Positions 7,194 to 16,075 of a stretch of DNA of 43,202 bases are shown piece after piece. Every line of letters begins with the position of its first letter. Position 1 is the first letter of the stretch. The position numbers and the translations under genes are program-made. Where the stretch lies: positions 1 through 43,202 of IMG/VR virus record IMGVR_UViG_3300009034_000084; one strand, given 5' to 3'. This DNA is from a virus. The notes beneath the pieces were generated by a model. The model did not search any database. It was not told the origin of the DNA and saw only the letters and a list, made by a program, of their open reading frames with translations.

Positions 7194-9310
7194 TAACCAC
7201 ACCTCGTATAACTACAACTTAAACACTTTGTACATCCTTCCTCAAATATAATTTGTCCCCCACATGATGGACAATTCCCTCCCACTTTCTCTTGAACTTT
7301 AAACTTCGTAAATTCCTGCAAAGCCTGGCCAATTGCATCTGGACACGACAATATAGGTCTCTTCTGTATGCTCGGTGAAGGACAGCGGATACCTCTTAAC
7401 TGCTTAACAATCGAATCAATGGAAATCCCTGTTCTCAATCCAATTGACACAACCCTACATAAAGCTTCAGTATTGGCAATTGCACATCCCCCACTCTTTC
7501 CAATATTGGCAAATATCTCGAAAACCTTTCCGTCATACGCATTAATCGTCACATAAAGGCTTCCGCAACCTGTCTGCATCTTCTTTGTAATACCTTTTAA
7601 ATCTTCAGGCCTGTCTTTTGGAGCCGAGGAAGATAACACTTGCACTTGCCGGGAGCCATCCCTATAAACGGTAATGCCCTTGCATCCTTGCTCCCACGCC
7701 AACATATAAGCATCAAGAACCTCTTCTACTGTTGCCTGATTCGGTAAATTTATCGTCTTACTGACAGCATTATCTACATTCTCTTGGAAGGCTGCTTGAA
7801 TCATCACATGGTCTTTTGGAGGGATATCGTGCGCAGTCCTAAATACCTTCTTAATATCGTCCGGAACATCCATCTCTTGAATGTTCCCGCGATTGGCGAT
7901 TAATTCCGCAGTGTCAAGTTTAATGCCCATCTTCTTCATCTTATCTTCAAGTAACGGGTTTAGTTCACTTAACTCCTTATCCAAAATATAGCTCTTGTAA
8001 GCTAAAGCAAAGTAAGGCTCTATCCCACTTGAACATCCAGCAATTCTACTTAAACTCCCTGTAGGTGCAATTGTAGTTCTAGTAGCATTCCTTGGAGGTT
8101 CATCCCAATCTGAATATATACTCTTCTCTACAGTTGGGAATGGCCCCCGTTCCTGGGCTAACAAACAACTTGCATCTTGGGCCTCAGAGTTGATGAAGTC
8201 CATAATCTTGATGGCCAAATGAATGGCACCTGTACTATTATATGGAATATCTAACTTAACCAGCAAATCTGCAAAGCCCATTACACCTAAACCTATCTTG
8301 CGGTTTGCAATTGTAGCATCCTCTATCTCGGGAATTGGGTACTTATTCATATCGATTATGTTATCTAGAAAATGCACCGCAATATGGACTACCCGGGCCA
8401 GCTCATCAAAGTCCACTTCTCCATCTTTAAAAAATTTTGACAAGTTAATTGAACCTAAGCAGCATGATTCATAAGACAGGAGTGGTTGTTCTCCGCACGG
8501 GTTTGTTGCTTCTATTTCCCCTAATTCTGGCAATGGATTGTCATCATTAATTTTATCGAGAAACACAACACCTGGCTCTCCGGTCTTCCAGGCACTTAAC
8601 GCAATCTTATCGAGCAGCTGTTTTGCATCTATGTAGTTTGCAACTTGCCCATTCCTAGGATTTCTTAATGCAAACTTTTCCCCACTCCTTACCTTTTGCA
8701 TAAACTCATCGGTAATGCCAATTGAGAGATTGAAATTTGGAATTGTTCCCTCAACCGACTTAATCTCAATAAACTCTTCAATATCCGGATGACTAACCTT
8801 CATTATTCCCATGTTGGCCCCGCGACGCATTCCTCCTTGTTTGATAGTATCAGTTGCCGCATCGAAGGCTTGCAGAAAGGCAACTGGTCCTGAAGACTGT
8901 CCCATAGAGGAAGTGACCACATCACTCTTGGGCCGAAGGTTACTAAATGAGAACCCAGTTCCCCCACCAGACCGTTGAATCATTGCCATATTGTAAATGG
9001 CTCTGAAAATCCCTTCCATTGAGTCAGGAACTGGTAACACAAAACAAGCAGACAATTGTTGAAACTTTCTCCCTGCATTAAATAACGTTGGACTGTTAGG
9101 CAGGAACTTCAATTCTTCCATCACGTTGTAAAATTCTTTGACCGTCTGGTTAATCTGCTTCTTGGTAGCATTATACAACTTGTCCGCTTGTGCGATATTC
9201 TTAGCAACACGTTTAAACATATCTTCGGGAGTTTCGATTACTTCCCCACGTTCGTCTTTCATGAGGTAGCGGTCCTGTAGTAGGGTCATTGCGTTGTCGC
9301 TAAGTTCCAT
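7193..9310 (-). CDS. nrdJ: class II (adenosylcobalamin-dependent) ribonucleotide reductase
   Basis: 705 residues, start ATG 9310 with GGAGAATTAGAA before it. It reduces ribonucleotides to deoxyribonucleotides using a B12-derived radical. Visible: LPNSPTLFNAGR, RSGGGTGFSFSNLRP, the KQGGMRRGANMG loop, NFNLSIGITDEFM, NPCGEQPL with the active-site cysteine/glutamate, and a C-terminal zinc/redox tail CPSCGG ... CTKCLSC. No ATP-cone precedes the catalytic part, and no intein or intron interrupts it. It needs no oxygen and no small subunit, so it would work in anoxic or oxic hosts that can obtain cobalamin. Confidence 0.95.
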   Translation of the reverse strand: MELSDNAMTLLQDRYLMKDERGEVIETPEDMFKRVAKNIAQADKLYNATKKQINQTVKEFYNVMEELKFLPNSPTLFNAGRKFQQLSACFVLPVPDSMEGIFRAIYNMAMIQRSGGGTGFSFSNLRPKSDVVTSSMGQSSGPVAFLQAFDAATDTIKQGGMRRGANMGIMKVSHPDIEEFIEIKSVEGTIPNFNLSIGITDEFMQKVRSGEKFALRNPRNGQVANYIDAKQLLDKIALSAWKTGEPGVVFLDKINDDNPLPELGEIEATNPCGEQPLLSYESCCLGSINLSKFFKDGEVDFDELARVVHIAVHFLDNIIDMNKYPIPEIEDATIANRKIGLGVMGFADLLVKLDIPYNSTGAIHLAIKIMDFINSEAQDASCLLAQERGPFPTVEKSIYSDWDEPPRNATRTTIAPTGSLSRIAGCSSGIEPYFALAYKSYILDKELSELNPLLEDKMKKMGIKLDTAELIANRGNIQEMDVPDDIKKVFRTAHDIPPKDHVMIQAAFQENVDNAVSKTINLPNQATVEEVLDAYMLAWEQGCKGITVYRDGSRQVQVLSSSAPKDRPEDLKGITKKMQTGCGSLYVTINAYDGKVFEIFANIGKSGGCAIANTEALCRVVSIGLRTGISIDSIVKQLRGIRCPSPSIQKRPILSCPDAIGQALQEFTKFKVQEKVGGNCPSCGGQIIFEEGCTKCLSCSYTRCG

Positions 9311-9557
9311 TTCTAATTCTCCTCAATTTCAATATAGCTTTAATCGTTGCACCTAATATCGTTCTACTACCTGGAGATAGGTACAATTCTCCTTCTTCGT
9401 TTGTTTTACACCTCTTAACGCAAATCAAATCAATCTCATAATTGTAAAATCCAACGTGCCATCGTCCACCCCATAGTATAGCATGTCTCAACTTCCCTGG
9501 ATGTGCATACCATACATCTGTGAATTTAAACCAGTGTATTAGCAGTTCGGAAATCAT
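9300..9557 (-). CDS. hypothetical protein between UDG and RNR
   Basis: 85 residues, ATG 9557 with only AAAAGG upstream. The sequence is rich in aromatic residues (KFTDVWYAHPGKLRHAILW) and ends with a basic helix. It overlaps the UDG gene by 32 nt and the RNR start by 11 nt, so it is held tightly between them. Family not recognised. Confidence 0.6.
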   Translation of the reverse strand: MISELLIHWFKFTDVWYAHPGKLRHAILWGGRWHVGFYNYEIDLICVKRCKTNEEGELYLSPGSRTILGATIKAILKLRRIRNGT

Positions 9558-10068
9558 GTAATGCCTTTTTAATCTTTTTATTCAACCTATCCACTGCAGG
9601 ACCCCACTGTTCCTCCTTACTTCCCATACGAATGTAGTACGAAGGATGGTACATAAACAATACAGGAATGTCCATATATCTTGCACCCAATAAAGTCTGC
9701 GCAGTCCGACCAAGTGCCACAATACAAACAGGTTGAATAAACTTAATCTCACACTTAAGGTATTCCTCACAGCTGTCAATTTCACCTTGAAATGGTCTTC
9801 TGTTTCCTGGAGGCCAACACTTGACGACATTTGTAATGATAAAGTATTCGAGTCCAAGCCTTTCAATCCATTTGTCTAAAAGCTTCCCACTCCTTCCAAC
9901 GAAAGGTTCTCCTTGTTTATTTTCCTCTCGGCCTGGTGCTTCGCCGACAAATAACACAGTCTCTCCATATAGTGCAGTCCCTCTAGAGGTAGTAGCTTTA
10001 TTTCGAGTGAAGGATAGCTCGCACTTCTCACATTCTTTGATGGTCTTATTCATAGTTATGTAATTCAT
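9526..10068 (-). CDS. uracil-DNA glycosylase, family 4 type (Fe-S)
   Basis: 180 residues, ATG 10068 after GAAGGTGTAAGG. It removes uracil from DNA. Motif 1 is GEAPGREENKQGEPFVGRSG (43-61), with Glu after GEAPGRE as in family 4; motif 3 is HPSYY (141-145). Cysteines 13, 16, 84 and 100 are spaced as the 4Fe-4S ligands of thermophile and archaeal UDGs. Paired with the dUTPase nearby it would keep the viral genome uracil-free, relevant because archaeal family B polymerases stall at template uracil. Confidence 0.92.
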   Translation of the reverse strand: MNYITMNKTIKECEKCELSFTRNKATTSRGTALYGETVLFVGEAPGREENKQGEPFVGRSGKLLDKWIERLGLEYFIITNVVKCWPPGNRRPFQGEIDSCEEYLKCEIKFIQPVCIVALGRTAQTLLGARYMDIPVLFMYHPSYYIRMGSKEEQWGPAVDRLNKKIKKALHDFRTANTLV

Positions 10069-10191
10069 CCTTACACCTTCAAAGTTGCTTGACTTGACTT
10101 ATCAACGTGTTGGCTGGCACATTGACCACTTGAGTCAATATCTATCTGTGCACTTCTACAGAATCCCTTTTGCTTACTATCACAATCAGCG
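10069..10191. other. intergenic region upstream of the UDG gene
   Basis: 123 bp with no convincing gene and no TATA box of the type used elsewhere. It holds two short inverted repeats: CAACGTGTTG at 10103-10112 and ATTGAC/GTCAAT arms at 10121-10139 around a 7-nt loop. They might form an RNA hairpin between the two parts of the operon or an operator; no U-run follows, so a simple terminator is unlikely. Confidence 0.3.
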
Positions 10192-10701
10192 TTACACGTC
10201 ACCAGCACCATCTACATCCCTCAATATATCAAGCAAGTCGGCTAATTGCTGCTTCCATCTATCATTATCTATCCATAAACAGTACCGTAACCTGTCACAT
10301 TCCATCATTAGTTGACAACTTACGCTATGATAGTGCTTTTCTGTAAATGGTCTTAATATCTTATCAATGGTATCCTCCACACTCAACATACATCTAAAGT
10401 CAATATGTGCTCTTCTTCCATGTTCTGGGCATTCTATATCTTCGCCGTGCCCGCAGCATGACTGAGTAGTCATTATAAATGGAAACTCGTTAATCATCTC
10501 GAGAAAGGGAGTTATTGCTTTATCTATGTAGCCTTCTTTCTTTTCCTCGTAGTAGGTTTTGAGGCGGTACTGTTTCTCCTCTCCCGTAAGGATATTACCC
10601 TTAAACTCTTCCAACCCCATATTTATCCATCCGCTTTCCCCACACTCGGGACATTTCGGCCACACCATTGCACGTTTTGCTCTTGTTATTCCGTCACTCA
10701 T
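10192..10701 (-). CDS. conserved viral-type hypothetical protein with zinc motif
   Basis: 169 residues, ATG 10701 with GAGGTGATTTA before it. N-terminal CPECGESGW is a half zinc ribbon; the centre has TTQSCCGHGEDIECPEH followed by AHIDFR, a Cys/His-rich motif I have seen in phage proteins of unknown function. The C-terminal half is helical. The TQSC-x-GH arrangement weakly recalls TYW3-like folds but I would not assign that function. Confidence 0.7.
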   Translation of the reverse strand: MSDGITRAKRAMVWPKCPECGESGWINMGLEEFKGNILTGEEKQYRLKTYYEEKKEGYIDKAITPFLEMINEFPFIMTTQSCCGHGEDIECPEHGRRAHIDFRCMLSVEDTIDKILRPFTEKHYHSVSCQLMMECDRLRYCLWIDNDRWKQQLADLLDILRDVDGAGDV

Positions 10702-10705
10702 TAAA

Positions 10706-11173
10706 TCACCTCTGCGGCTCCTTCCACCCTAACTTCTTTTTAAATCTTTCCCAATTAACTTTATTCTTCTCAACATACATCTTATGTATTTCCTTAGGAC
10801 TGTAATCTAAATCCTCAAACGCAATCATAAGGAAGTGAAGTATGTCAACTAGCTCTTCAGCTGCTTTTCCGCATTGCATTTCCCAAGCGCCTCTTCCCCA
10901 CCATTTGAAAGGCATTTCGTCAACATATTCAGCAACCTCAGCATAAAGTGCAAGAGCATTTCTCATCATGTTAAGTTCTTTAATTCCGTTCTCAATCTTT
11001 AAATGCAGTTCAATCCACGGCTCAAAAACTTCCTCATCAAAACTACACCCTGTTACAGACTCATAATGGTCCTTGAGCATTTTCTCTGGCATGTCGTCTC
11101 TAGGGGCATTATCTCGAAGGAACTTTGTTAGCTTGCTGTTTCGCTCGAATATATCGACAAGCATATCAATCAT
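10706..11173 (-). CDS. all-alpha dUTPase/NTP-pyrophosphohydrolase (dimeric dUTPase type)
   Basis: About 155 residues from ATG 11173 (GGTGAT then a 4-nt spacer); ATG 11164 is an alternative. The family signature is clear: ALYAEVAEYVDEMPFKWW (the ExxE metal helix), then KAAEELVDILHFLM (the second ExxD helix) and SPKEIHKMYVEKNKVNWER near the end. Enzymes of this dimeric fold hydrolyse dUTP (and dUDP) with magnesium. It lies between a phosphoribosyltransferase and the UDG region, consistent with dUTP removal and dUMP supply. Confidence 0.85.
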   Translation of the reverse strand: MIDMLVDIFERNSKLTKFLRDNAPRDDMPEKMLKDHYESVTGCSFDEEVFEPWIELHLKIENGIKELNMMRNALALYAEVAEYVDEMPFKWWGRGAWEMQCGKAAEELVDILHFLMIAFEDLDYSPKEIHKMYVEKNKVNWERFKKKLGWKEPQR

Positions 11174-11624
11174 TGTCATCACCTTCAAATGGAAATCTCA
11201 CCCATATATCATTATCAATTTGCTTCGCGTAATAGTTCGGAATAAATGAGGAACATGCTTTATAATAGACGACAGCAAAATCTACATGAGAGAACATATT
11301 TTTCAACATTCCGTTTATAGCTTGAAGTGTTAGTCCTTGGTCAGCAATTTCATCTACAGCTATTACTCGTTGAATTGGTTTGGACTGTATTATTGAAAGT
11401 GCATTACTAACCCTAATTTCTCCACCCTTCTTCCCATCGTACCTGCCTGCCATGACAACACCCATAGGCAAATTGAGATGATTACTAATGTATATTGCAG
11501 GTACAAGGCCATTTCTACCAATACCAATTATTGCATCGATAGCTATCGCTTTTTTTTCAATCTTAGCAATTAATGTGTATATGTCCTTTTCGTATTCTTC
11601 CCAAGTAAGTATTGCCTCATTCAT
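11166..11624 (-). CDS. purine/pyrimidine phosphoribosyltransferase-like protein
   Basis: 152 residues. The PRPP loop reads RVIAVDEIADQGLTL (86-100), a variant of VDDIxDTGxT in which the usual DD is DE and DTG is DQG. An upstream IIGIGRNGLVPA strand-turn is typical of xanthine/guanine phosphoribosyltransferases. It would make nucleotides from free bases and PRPP, or act in base salvage for the preQ0/modified-base pathway. Its 3' end overlaps the dUTPase start; its 5' end overlaps the polymerase stop by 4 nt. Confidence 0.8.
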   Translation of the reverse strand: MNEAILTWEEYEKDIYTLIAKIEKKAIAIDAIIGIGRNGLVPAIYISNHLNLPMGVVMAGRYDGKKGGEIRVSNALSIIQSKPIQRVIAVDEIADQGLTLQAINGMLKNMFSHVDFAVVYYKACSSFIPNYYAKQIDNDIWVRFPFEGDDND

Positions 11625-13957
11625 TTAAAGTCTCCTAACGCTAATTGCTTCTGTCCAGACAATACCTCACTTATCGACAATCCGAATGCCTTCAATATTG
11701 GCTGAACCTTATTCTCAATAATCTTCACACCTTGCAAATTCCAATCGATGATACTATCATACTCTCTCAAATCGTCATTCTCATCAAGCGCTATTCTATC
11801 GACCTTCTTATACTTTCCATTAATAAAGATACTTGTCGGCAATCCTTCAGGTGGATGCTTAACATAAAATCTGTATGGTCGACTTCCAGCCTTAAAATCC
11901 TTTCCCATATGCTGATTTGCAAATACGATATCCATTCTTTCAGACAACGCATTACCCGCATACTCAAATATATCCTTCCTCATTGGTTTAGGGATTCCAA
12001 CTTCTGTGAGTCCTTTTTTCTTAAACTCCGATAAAGATTCCAGTATCACTTTCCTTACTTCAGACTCAGTTCCGCCATTCAAAATAATCTCCAGCACCTT
12101 TGTCTGAATAAACTGAGTTTCGCTTGAGGAATCCGACCTCTTGGCCTCGAATCCTTTAATAATCACTTCATCGTCAGGTTTTCCTTTATACCAGACACAG
12201 CGTCCGGCATACCTCTTCTTAACACCACTGAACAGGAGCGGATTGTAAATTTGTTCGCACTCCATAGTGGCTGGCAACTTCCACCCCTCTTTCCGGGCAA
12301 TCTCCCCATACAAATTATTAATCTTGACCTCTAGCTCAGATGCTTGTTGGACAGCCACTTCTAAATCATCAGTTGGAATACTCGTAAGCACAGAATCCGT
12401 ATCTCCATATAGCGGATTTAACCCTACACTCTCTATATATTCCAAACACTCATAAACCAACTTCCTTCCTATGAACGTCGTACTCTTAGATATCTCCGGA
12501 CAGTATACCCGGCTTCCTGGAAAAGAGAAATACCCGTAAACTGCGGCTGTCATCTGTTTAAATGAATATTGCTGTTCGTCAAATACCTTATGTCTTGGGT
12601 CATCAGTCGATAGACTTTTCATCTTTGCCTTTACTTCATTTCTTGCATCATTTAGTCTCTCCAGCATAGCGACAGCAACCCCTACAGGCTCTCGTAAGAA
12701 GTAAATTCCGTCAATCTCATAGAGTTCAGAACTACTATATATGCTTGGGTCTCTTACCAACGTCTCGGGTGACATGTTGTGCGATATAATTATACTCGGA
12801 TACATTCTCGCAAAGTCCAATGCAGCAACCATATTGAATATACCCCTTTGCGGCTGAACTACATGAGCTCCCTCAAACTTTTGTCTTTTGGTGTATCTCC
12901 TACTGGATGGTACTGCGTACTTCCCATGGTATTCCCTTAGAAACATTACTCCAGCATAACGACTTATGGTCAGTGAGTCATCCAACGAACATCCTGCAGT
13001 TTTCCTCAAACCATCGAAGTGGTCAATTAATTCTAGATGCCTATCAATGTCAATCAACTTCTGTACGTCGTCCCTGTTATATGGAACAATTAAATCCATG
13101 TGCTCCCTGTTCATATGATTGGCATAATCGAATGGTTCATCGTTAGTCCACCCCAACTTATATTCCTTCCTAGCAGCGATATCGTCAAGTTTGTAGCTGG
13201 GAAACACCTTATTCTGATAATACTGTTTGAACGCGGCGAGCAAGTCCAACGCATTCCGTCCATGTATCTTAATATGTGGATACCTAATATCGACATACCC
13301 GAACGGGCTTAAGCCATTAGGATTAATTCTTGACTTCCTACACCTTCCAATGATTGTAGCTAAATCGTAAAAGATATTCCACCCTGTAATGATATCCGGG
13401 TCTTCATCTTGCACAATCCTGATAAACTGCTTCAACATATCAATTTCATCTACCTCATTTTCTGCAGACAGTGTGATTGGTTCCTCTCCATTCATTGAAT
13501 AGCAAATCGTCAGTATCATATCTGGACAACCAATAGGGTCGATGGGATTGCCAGTTACCTCAACCTCAATATCCAGATACATGCGCGTTAATCTAATATG
13601 GATATCGTCCGCAGGAACTAGGACCCCATCTCTAACATCAAATCCAGACCTAATATCGCGGTCAATGAGGAATCGCCATGGAAACAAAATATCGGCTTCG
13701 TAGTGTCTAGTATAGTTTTCCCGGCGCTTTGCTACCTCACTCGGTAACACACAGTTTACACGTGCAACCTGAACATGGTCGATTGATTCCATTATTTCTA
13801 TCTTTTCCGCAACTTCTGCAGCAGGTGCATAGAAGTATGGAGTAAATCCACCCAGTTCAAACTGCTCCCTTTTCCCTTGCGAATCTCGTGCCTGTAATAG
13901 GACTACAGGACTTCCCTGCCGTACAGTATAGTCGGCTGATGTAAGTAAGAAAGGCAT
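11621..13957 (-). CDS. polB: family B DNA polymerase with 3'-5' exonuclease
   Basis: 778 residues, standard size for an archaeal replicative PolB. Exonuclease motifs: YLDIEVE (D129, E131), GWNIFYDLA (N194, D198), YNRDD (Y293, D297). Polymerase motifs: LDFARMYPSIIIS (motif A, about 380-392), KQMTAAVYGYFSF (motif B, with AVYG where most have NSxYG), and YGDTDS (517-522, motif C). No intein is inserted at these motifs. It should copy the viral genome. N-terminal uracil-recognition residues cannot be judged by eye. Long minus-strand operon with the RecA-like and nucleotide genes. Confidence 0.95.
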   Translation of the reverse strand: MPFLLTSADYTVRQGSPVVLLQARDSQGKREQFELGGFTPYFYAPAAEVAEKIEIMESIDHVQVARVNCVLPSEVAKRRENYTRHYEADILFPWRFLIDRDIRSGFDVRDGVLVPADDIHIRLTRMYLDIEVEVTGNPIDPIGCPDMILTICYSMNGEEPITLSAENEVDEIDMLKQFIRIVQDEDPDIITGWNIFYDLATIIGRCRKSRINPNGLSPFGYVDIRYPHIKIHGRNALDLLAAFKQYYQNKVFPSYKLDDIAARKEYKLGWTNDEPFDYANHMNREHMDLIVPYNRDDVQKLIDIDRHLELIDHFDGLRKTAGCSLDDSLTISRYAGVMFLREYHGKYAVPSSRRYTKRQKFEGAHVVQPQRGIFNMVAALDFARMYPSIIISHNMSPETLVRDPSIYSSSELYEIDGIYFLREPVGVAVAMLERLNDARNEVKAKMKSLSTDDPRHKVFDEQQYSFKQMTAAVYGYFSFPGSRVYCPEISKSTTFIGRKLVYECLEYIESVGLNPLYGDTDSVLTSIPTDDLEVAVQQASELEVKINNLYGEIARKEGWKLPATMECEQIYNPLLFSGVKKRYAGRCVWYKGKPDDEVIIKGFEAKRSDSSSETQFIQTKVLEIILNGGTESEVRKVILESLSEFKKKGLTEVGIPKPMRKDIFEYAGNALSERMDIVFANQHMGKDFKAGSRPYRFYVKHPPEGLPTSIFINGKYKKVDRIALDENDDLREYDSIIDWNLQGVKIIENKVQPILKAFGLSISEVLSGQKQLALGDFK

Positions 13958-13965
13958 TCACTCAC

Positions 13966-14430
13966 TTAACTAACACTTTCCGCAAAAGCTATTGCCATGC
14001 GTTTTGCATCATCTATAGTCTTGGCTTCAAAACCAACAGGTAATGACAAGTCCCATTCGGGATGTTCCTTAAGACATTCCTCAGTCCAGCCCGAACTTGC
14101 AGTTGCATCACCTTCTTTGACAACGTCACCAATTCCAAATCCGTACATTGCTCTATGAGACCATCCGTACCATTTTTGTTCCTTTTCGCAATAGCCTATA
14201 CAGCATGTACCCCTTTCACTTCCATTATGTTGAAACTCTTCTGGAAAAGGTTCGGGTTTTATGCCCATCTTTCGAGTTAGTCTTTCCGCAGTCTGCTGGT
14301 TACCGATGTAGTGACCATCCAATGTAAAAGCGCTCTCTATCTCATGTCGGTCATTTTCATCACCGAACTCAATTTGCTTCAATATATAAAGACCATCGAT
14401 GTTGCTTTCTCCTAGTATTTTGTTCTCCAT
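13966..14430 (-). CDS. conserved phage-type hypothetical protein
   Basis: 154 residues, ATG 14430 with GGAGGTGAATGA before it. It contains LDGHYIGN and CCIGYCEKEQKWYGWSHRA followed by MYGFGIGD; this combination occurs in many uncharacterised phage proteins. It sits between PolB and the DpdA-like gene. A role in DNA replication or modification is suggested only by position. Confidence 0.8.
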   Translation of the reverse strand: MENKILGESNIDGLYILKQIEFGDENDRHEIESAFTLDGHYIGNQQTAERLTRKMGIKPEPFPEEFQHNGSERGTCCIGYCEKEQKWYGWSHRAMYGFGIGDVVKEGDATASSGWTEECLKEHPEWDLSLPVGFEAKTIDDAKRMAIAFAESVS

Positions 14431-14434
14431 TCAT

Positions 14435-15199
14435 TCACCTCCAATACTGTAACTTCGTCTTTTGTGAACCTAATCTTAATATCTCTAAATTGGCACCAGC
14501 ATATTTCAATTCAGTTTCTGACATTACCCTATCAACTTGATATTTACCTTGAACAGTGATATCTTCTTCATTATTTTCTCCCATCAACAATACATGCATC
14601 ATCGCCGCCTTGTAAGGCATTGAGGTATCGAAACTAACGGTCGTCTCGGGATTGCACAGCCACAACTCCTTTGTATGGTTTAATCCCAGCAAATGGAACT
14701 TAGGCTTATTAATTGCCCAATCTAACTTCCAAGTCATAAACGGTCTAATGTACCCTGACTCGTCCCTCCACTCATCCTTCGCTAAACCAATAATATCGCA
14801 ATACAACTGCAACTTATAATAACAGTCCACAAAATCAATTAACGTCTCTCCGTGTGGAACGCCCATAATCTTAAATCTACTTTTATCTTCTTTCGACAAC
14901 ACATCCATGAAATCTAAAACTAAATTAACAGTCCAGTCAGCTTCTCCCCATTTGTCAGGAGCTACTATTGTCTCCACCCCTAGCTCCTTCGCCATATCTA
15001 AATACTTCTCAACAGGGTATGGCTCGCGAAACTCATGAACTCCATTATCTAAAATTACCTTAGCCCCTTCCCCAATCCTTTTCTTATAAAAAGTAAACAA
15101 ATCCTCCTTTTGTTCCACCCATTGTGCAACAGTCAGGTAGTGGTGTGCTTCTAAATCGAAATCTAGATGCGCAAAAGGAGGTATGGTATAGTACTGCAT
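14435..15199 (-). CDS. dpdA: DpdA-like DNA 7-deazaguanine transglycosylase (TGT fold)
   Basis: 254 residues. The sequence follows the phage DpdA branch of the tRNA-guanine transglycosylase superfamily: KVILDNGVHEF (D51), IVAPDKWGEADWT (D82), IMGVPHGET (111-119), HLLGLNHTKELW (169-180) and TTVSFDTSMPYKAA (187-199), which correspond to the strands that carry the catalytic and base-binding residues. DpdA exchanges guanine in DNA for preQ0. With queC, queD, queE and folE2 in the same window, the viral DNA is predicted to contain 7-deazaguanines. The canonical TGT zinc site is absent, as in short phage forms. Assignment is by motif reading, not by alignment. Confidence 0.8.
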   Translation of the reverse strand: MQYYTIPPFAHLDFDLEAHHYLTVAQWVEQKEDLFTFYKKRIGEGAKVILDNGVHEFREPYPVEKYLDMAKELGVETIVAPDKWGEADWTVNLVLDFMDVLSKEDKSRFKIMGVPHGETLIDFVDCYYKLQLYCDIIGLAKDEWRDESGYIRPFMTWKLDWAINKPKFHLLGLNHTKELWLCNPETTVSFDTSMPYKAAMMHVLLMGENNEEDITVQGKYQVDRVMSETELKYAGANLEILRLGSQKTKLQYWR

Positions 15200-16074
15200 T
15201 AGCTCCCTCGAATATCCTTGAACAACTCTTTCAATCCATTCCAGGTCGTTTTCCCTTCAGACACTTCTGCTACAGGGTATACTTTGCCTTCGAGCTCTAA
15301 GGCGCCTTTTGCCTTTTCGATGGTGGCCGTAAAGGTAGTAATTCCCTCACTGGAGGTACGCTCTAAGAAAACCTTCTGAAACATCATTCCAGGAGTGTTT
15401 TCGTGCCAGCCAGGGACTTTGCCTTTTGTAGCTAATTTTCCTGAACGATAGTCCTTAACTTCCTTCAAATGTGTGGTAAAGAAGCTATCGCACTTAAGTC
15501 GTTTAATTAGCTGAACGACAGTATAATAGCGCCTATTTCTACGTGACCACTGCCATTGGTCTTTTATCTGTACATCAGGGTCAACCTTTAGGTCCTCGTA
15601 CCTCATCACGTATTCACAAGTCTTCAATAGTGTATCCAAACCGTCAACTATGACAGCTTGCAAATTCAGTGTATCTTGTTCCTGCGTGATATAACGTACA
15701 ATCGCCAATACCTTGTTGTACGTAGTCACATAGTCAATGTTTCCGTCAGGTAACAACATAGTTGGGTCGAGTACTATAATATTGTCGTCATTTTTCCAAA
15801 ACTTTTCTTTGAGCGGTCCACATGAACCGTCGAGGTCAATAGCAATCACTCTTTTACCTTTTTCAGTTGCTTCCTCGTTACGACAATCCAATACAACACC
15901 CGACTTACCTACACCGTCATCTCCGTATAAAGCCATGCAGATTGTGGAGCCGGATTCACGATTAACACTACCACCGTCAAGCCATCCCTTTACATCTTCA
16001 TCTGTGAACTTCTGAGGTGGAGCCTCGTCTTCCTTCCCTGACATTGCACCCCAACTACTGCCTGGCGATTTCAT
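15199..16074 (-). CDS. RecA/Sak4-like P-loop ATPase
   Basis: 291 residues, ATG 16074 with AGGTGAGATAG before it. Walker A is YGDDGVGKSG (50-59); Walker B is AVIVDGLDT (140-148). The core (AIDLDGSCGPL, then TTHLKEVKDYRSG) resembles the AAA_24/Sak4 group, phage single-domain RecA-like proteins that promote strand annealing or exchange. It is coupled to the protein encoded just upstream, which may be its ssDNA-binding partner, and adjoins PolB and DpdA in the same operon. Confidence 0.8.
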   Translation of the reverse strand: MKSPGSSWGAMSGKEDEAPPQKFTDEDVKGWLDGGSVNRESGSTICMALYGDDGVGKSGVVLDCRNEEATEKGKRVIAIDLDGSCGPLKEKFWKNDDNIIVLDPTMLLPDGNIDYVTTYNKVLAIVRYITQEQDTLNLQAVIVDGLDTLLKTCEYVMRYEDLKVDPDVQIKDQWQWSRRNRRYYTVVQLIKRLKCDSFFTTHLKEVKDYRSGKLATKGKVPGWHENTPGMMFQKVFLERTSSEGITTFTATIEKAKGALELEGKVYPVAEVSEGKTTWNGLKELFKDIRGS

Positions 16075-16075
16075 T

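Noticed and set aside
7193-13957. Inteins or self-splicing introns in the RNR and PolB genes
   Set aside because: Both read through their conserved motifs without insertion at normal length.
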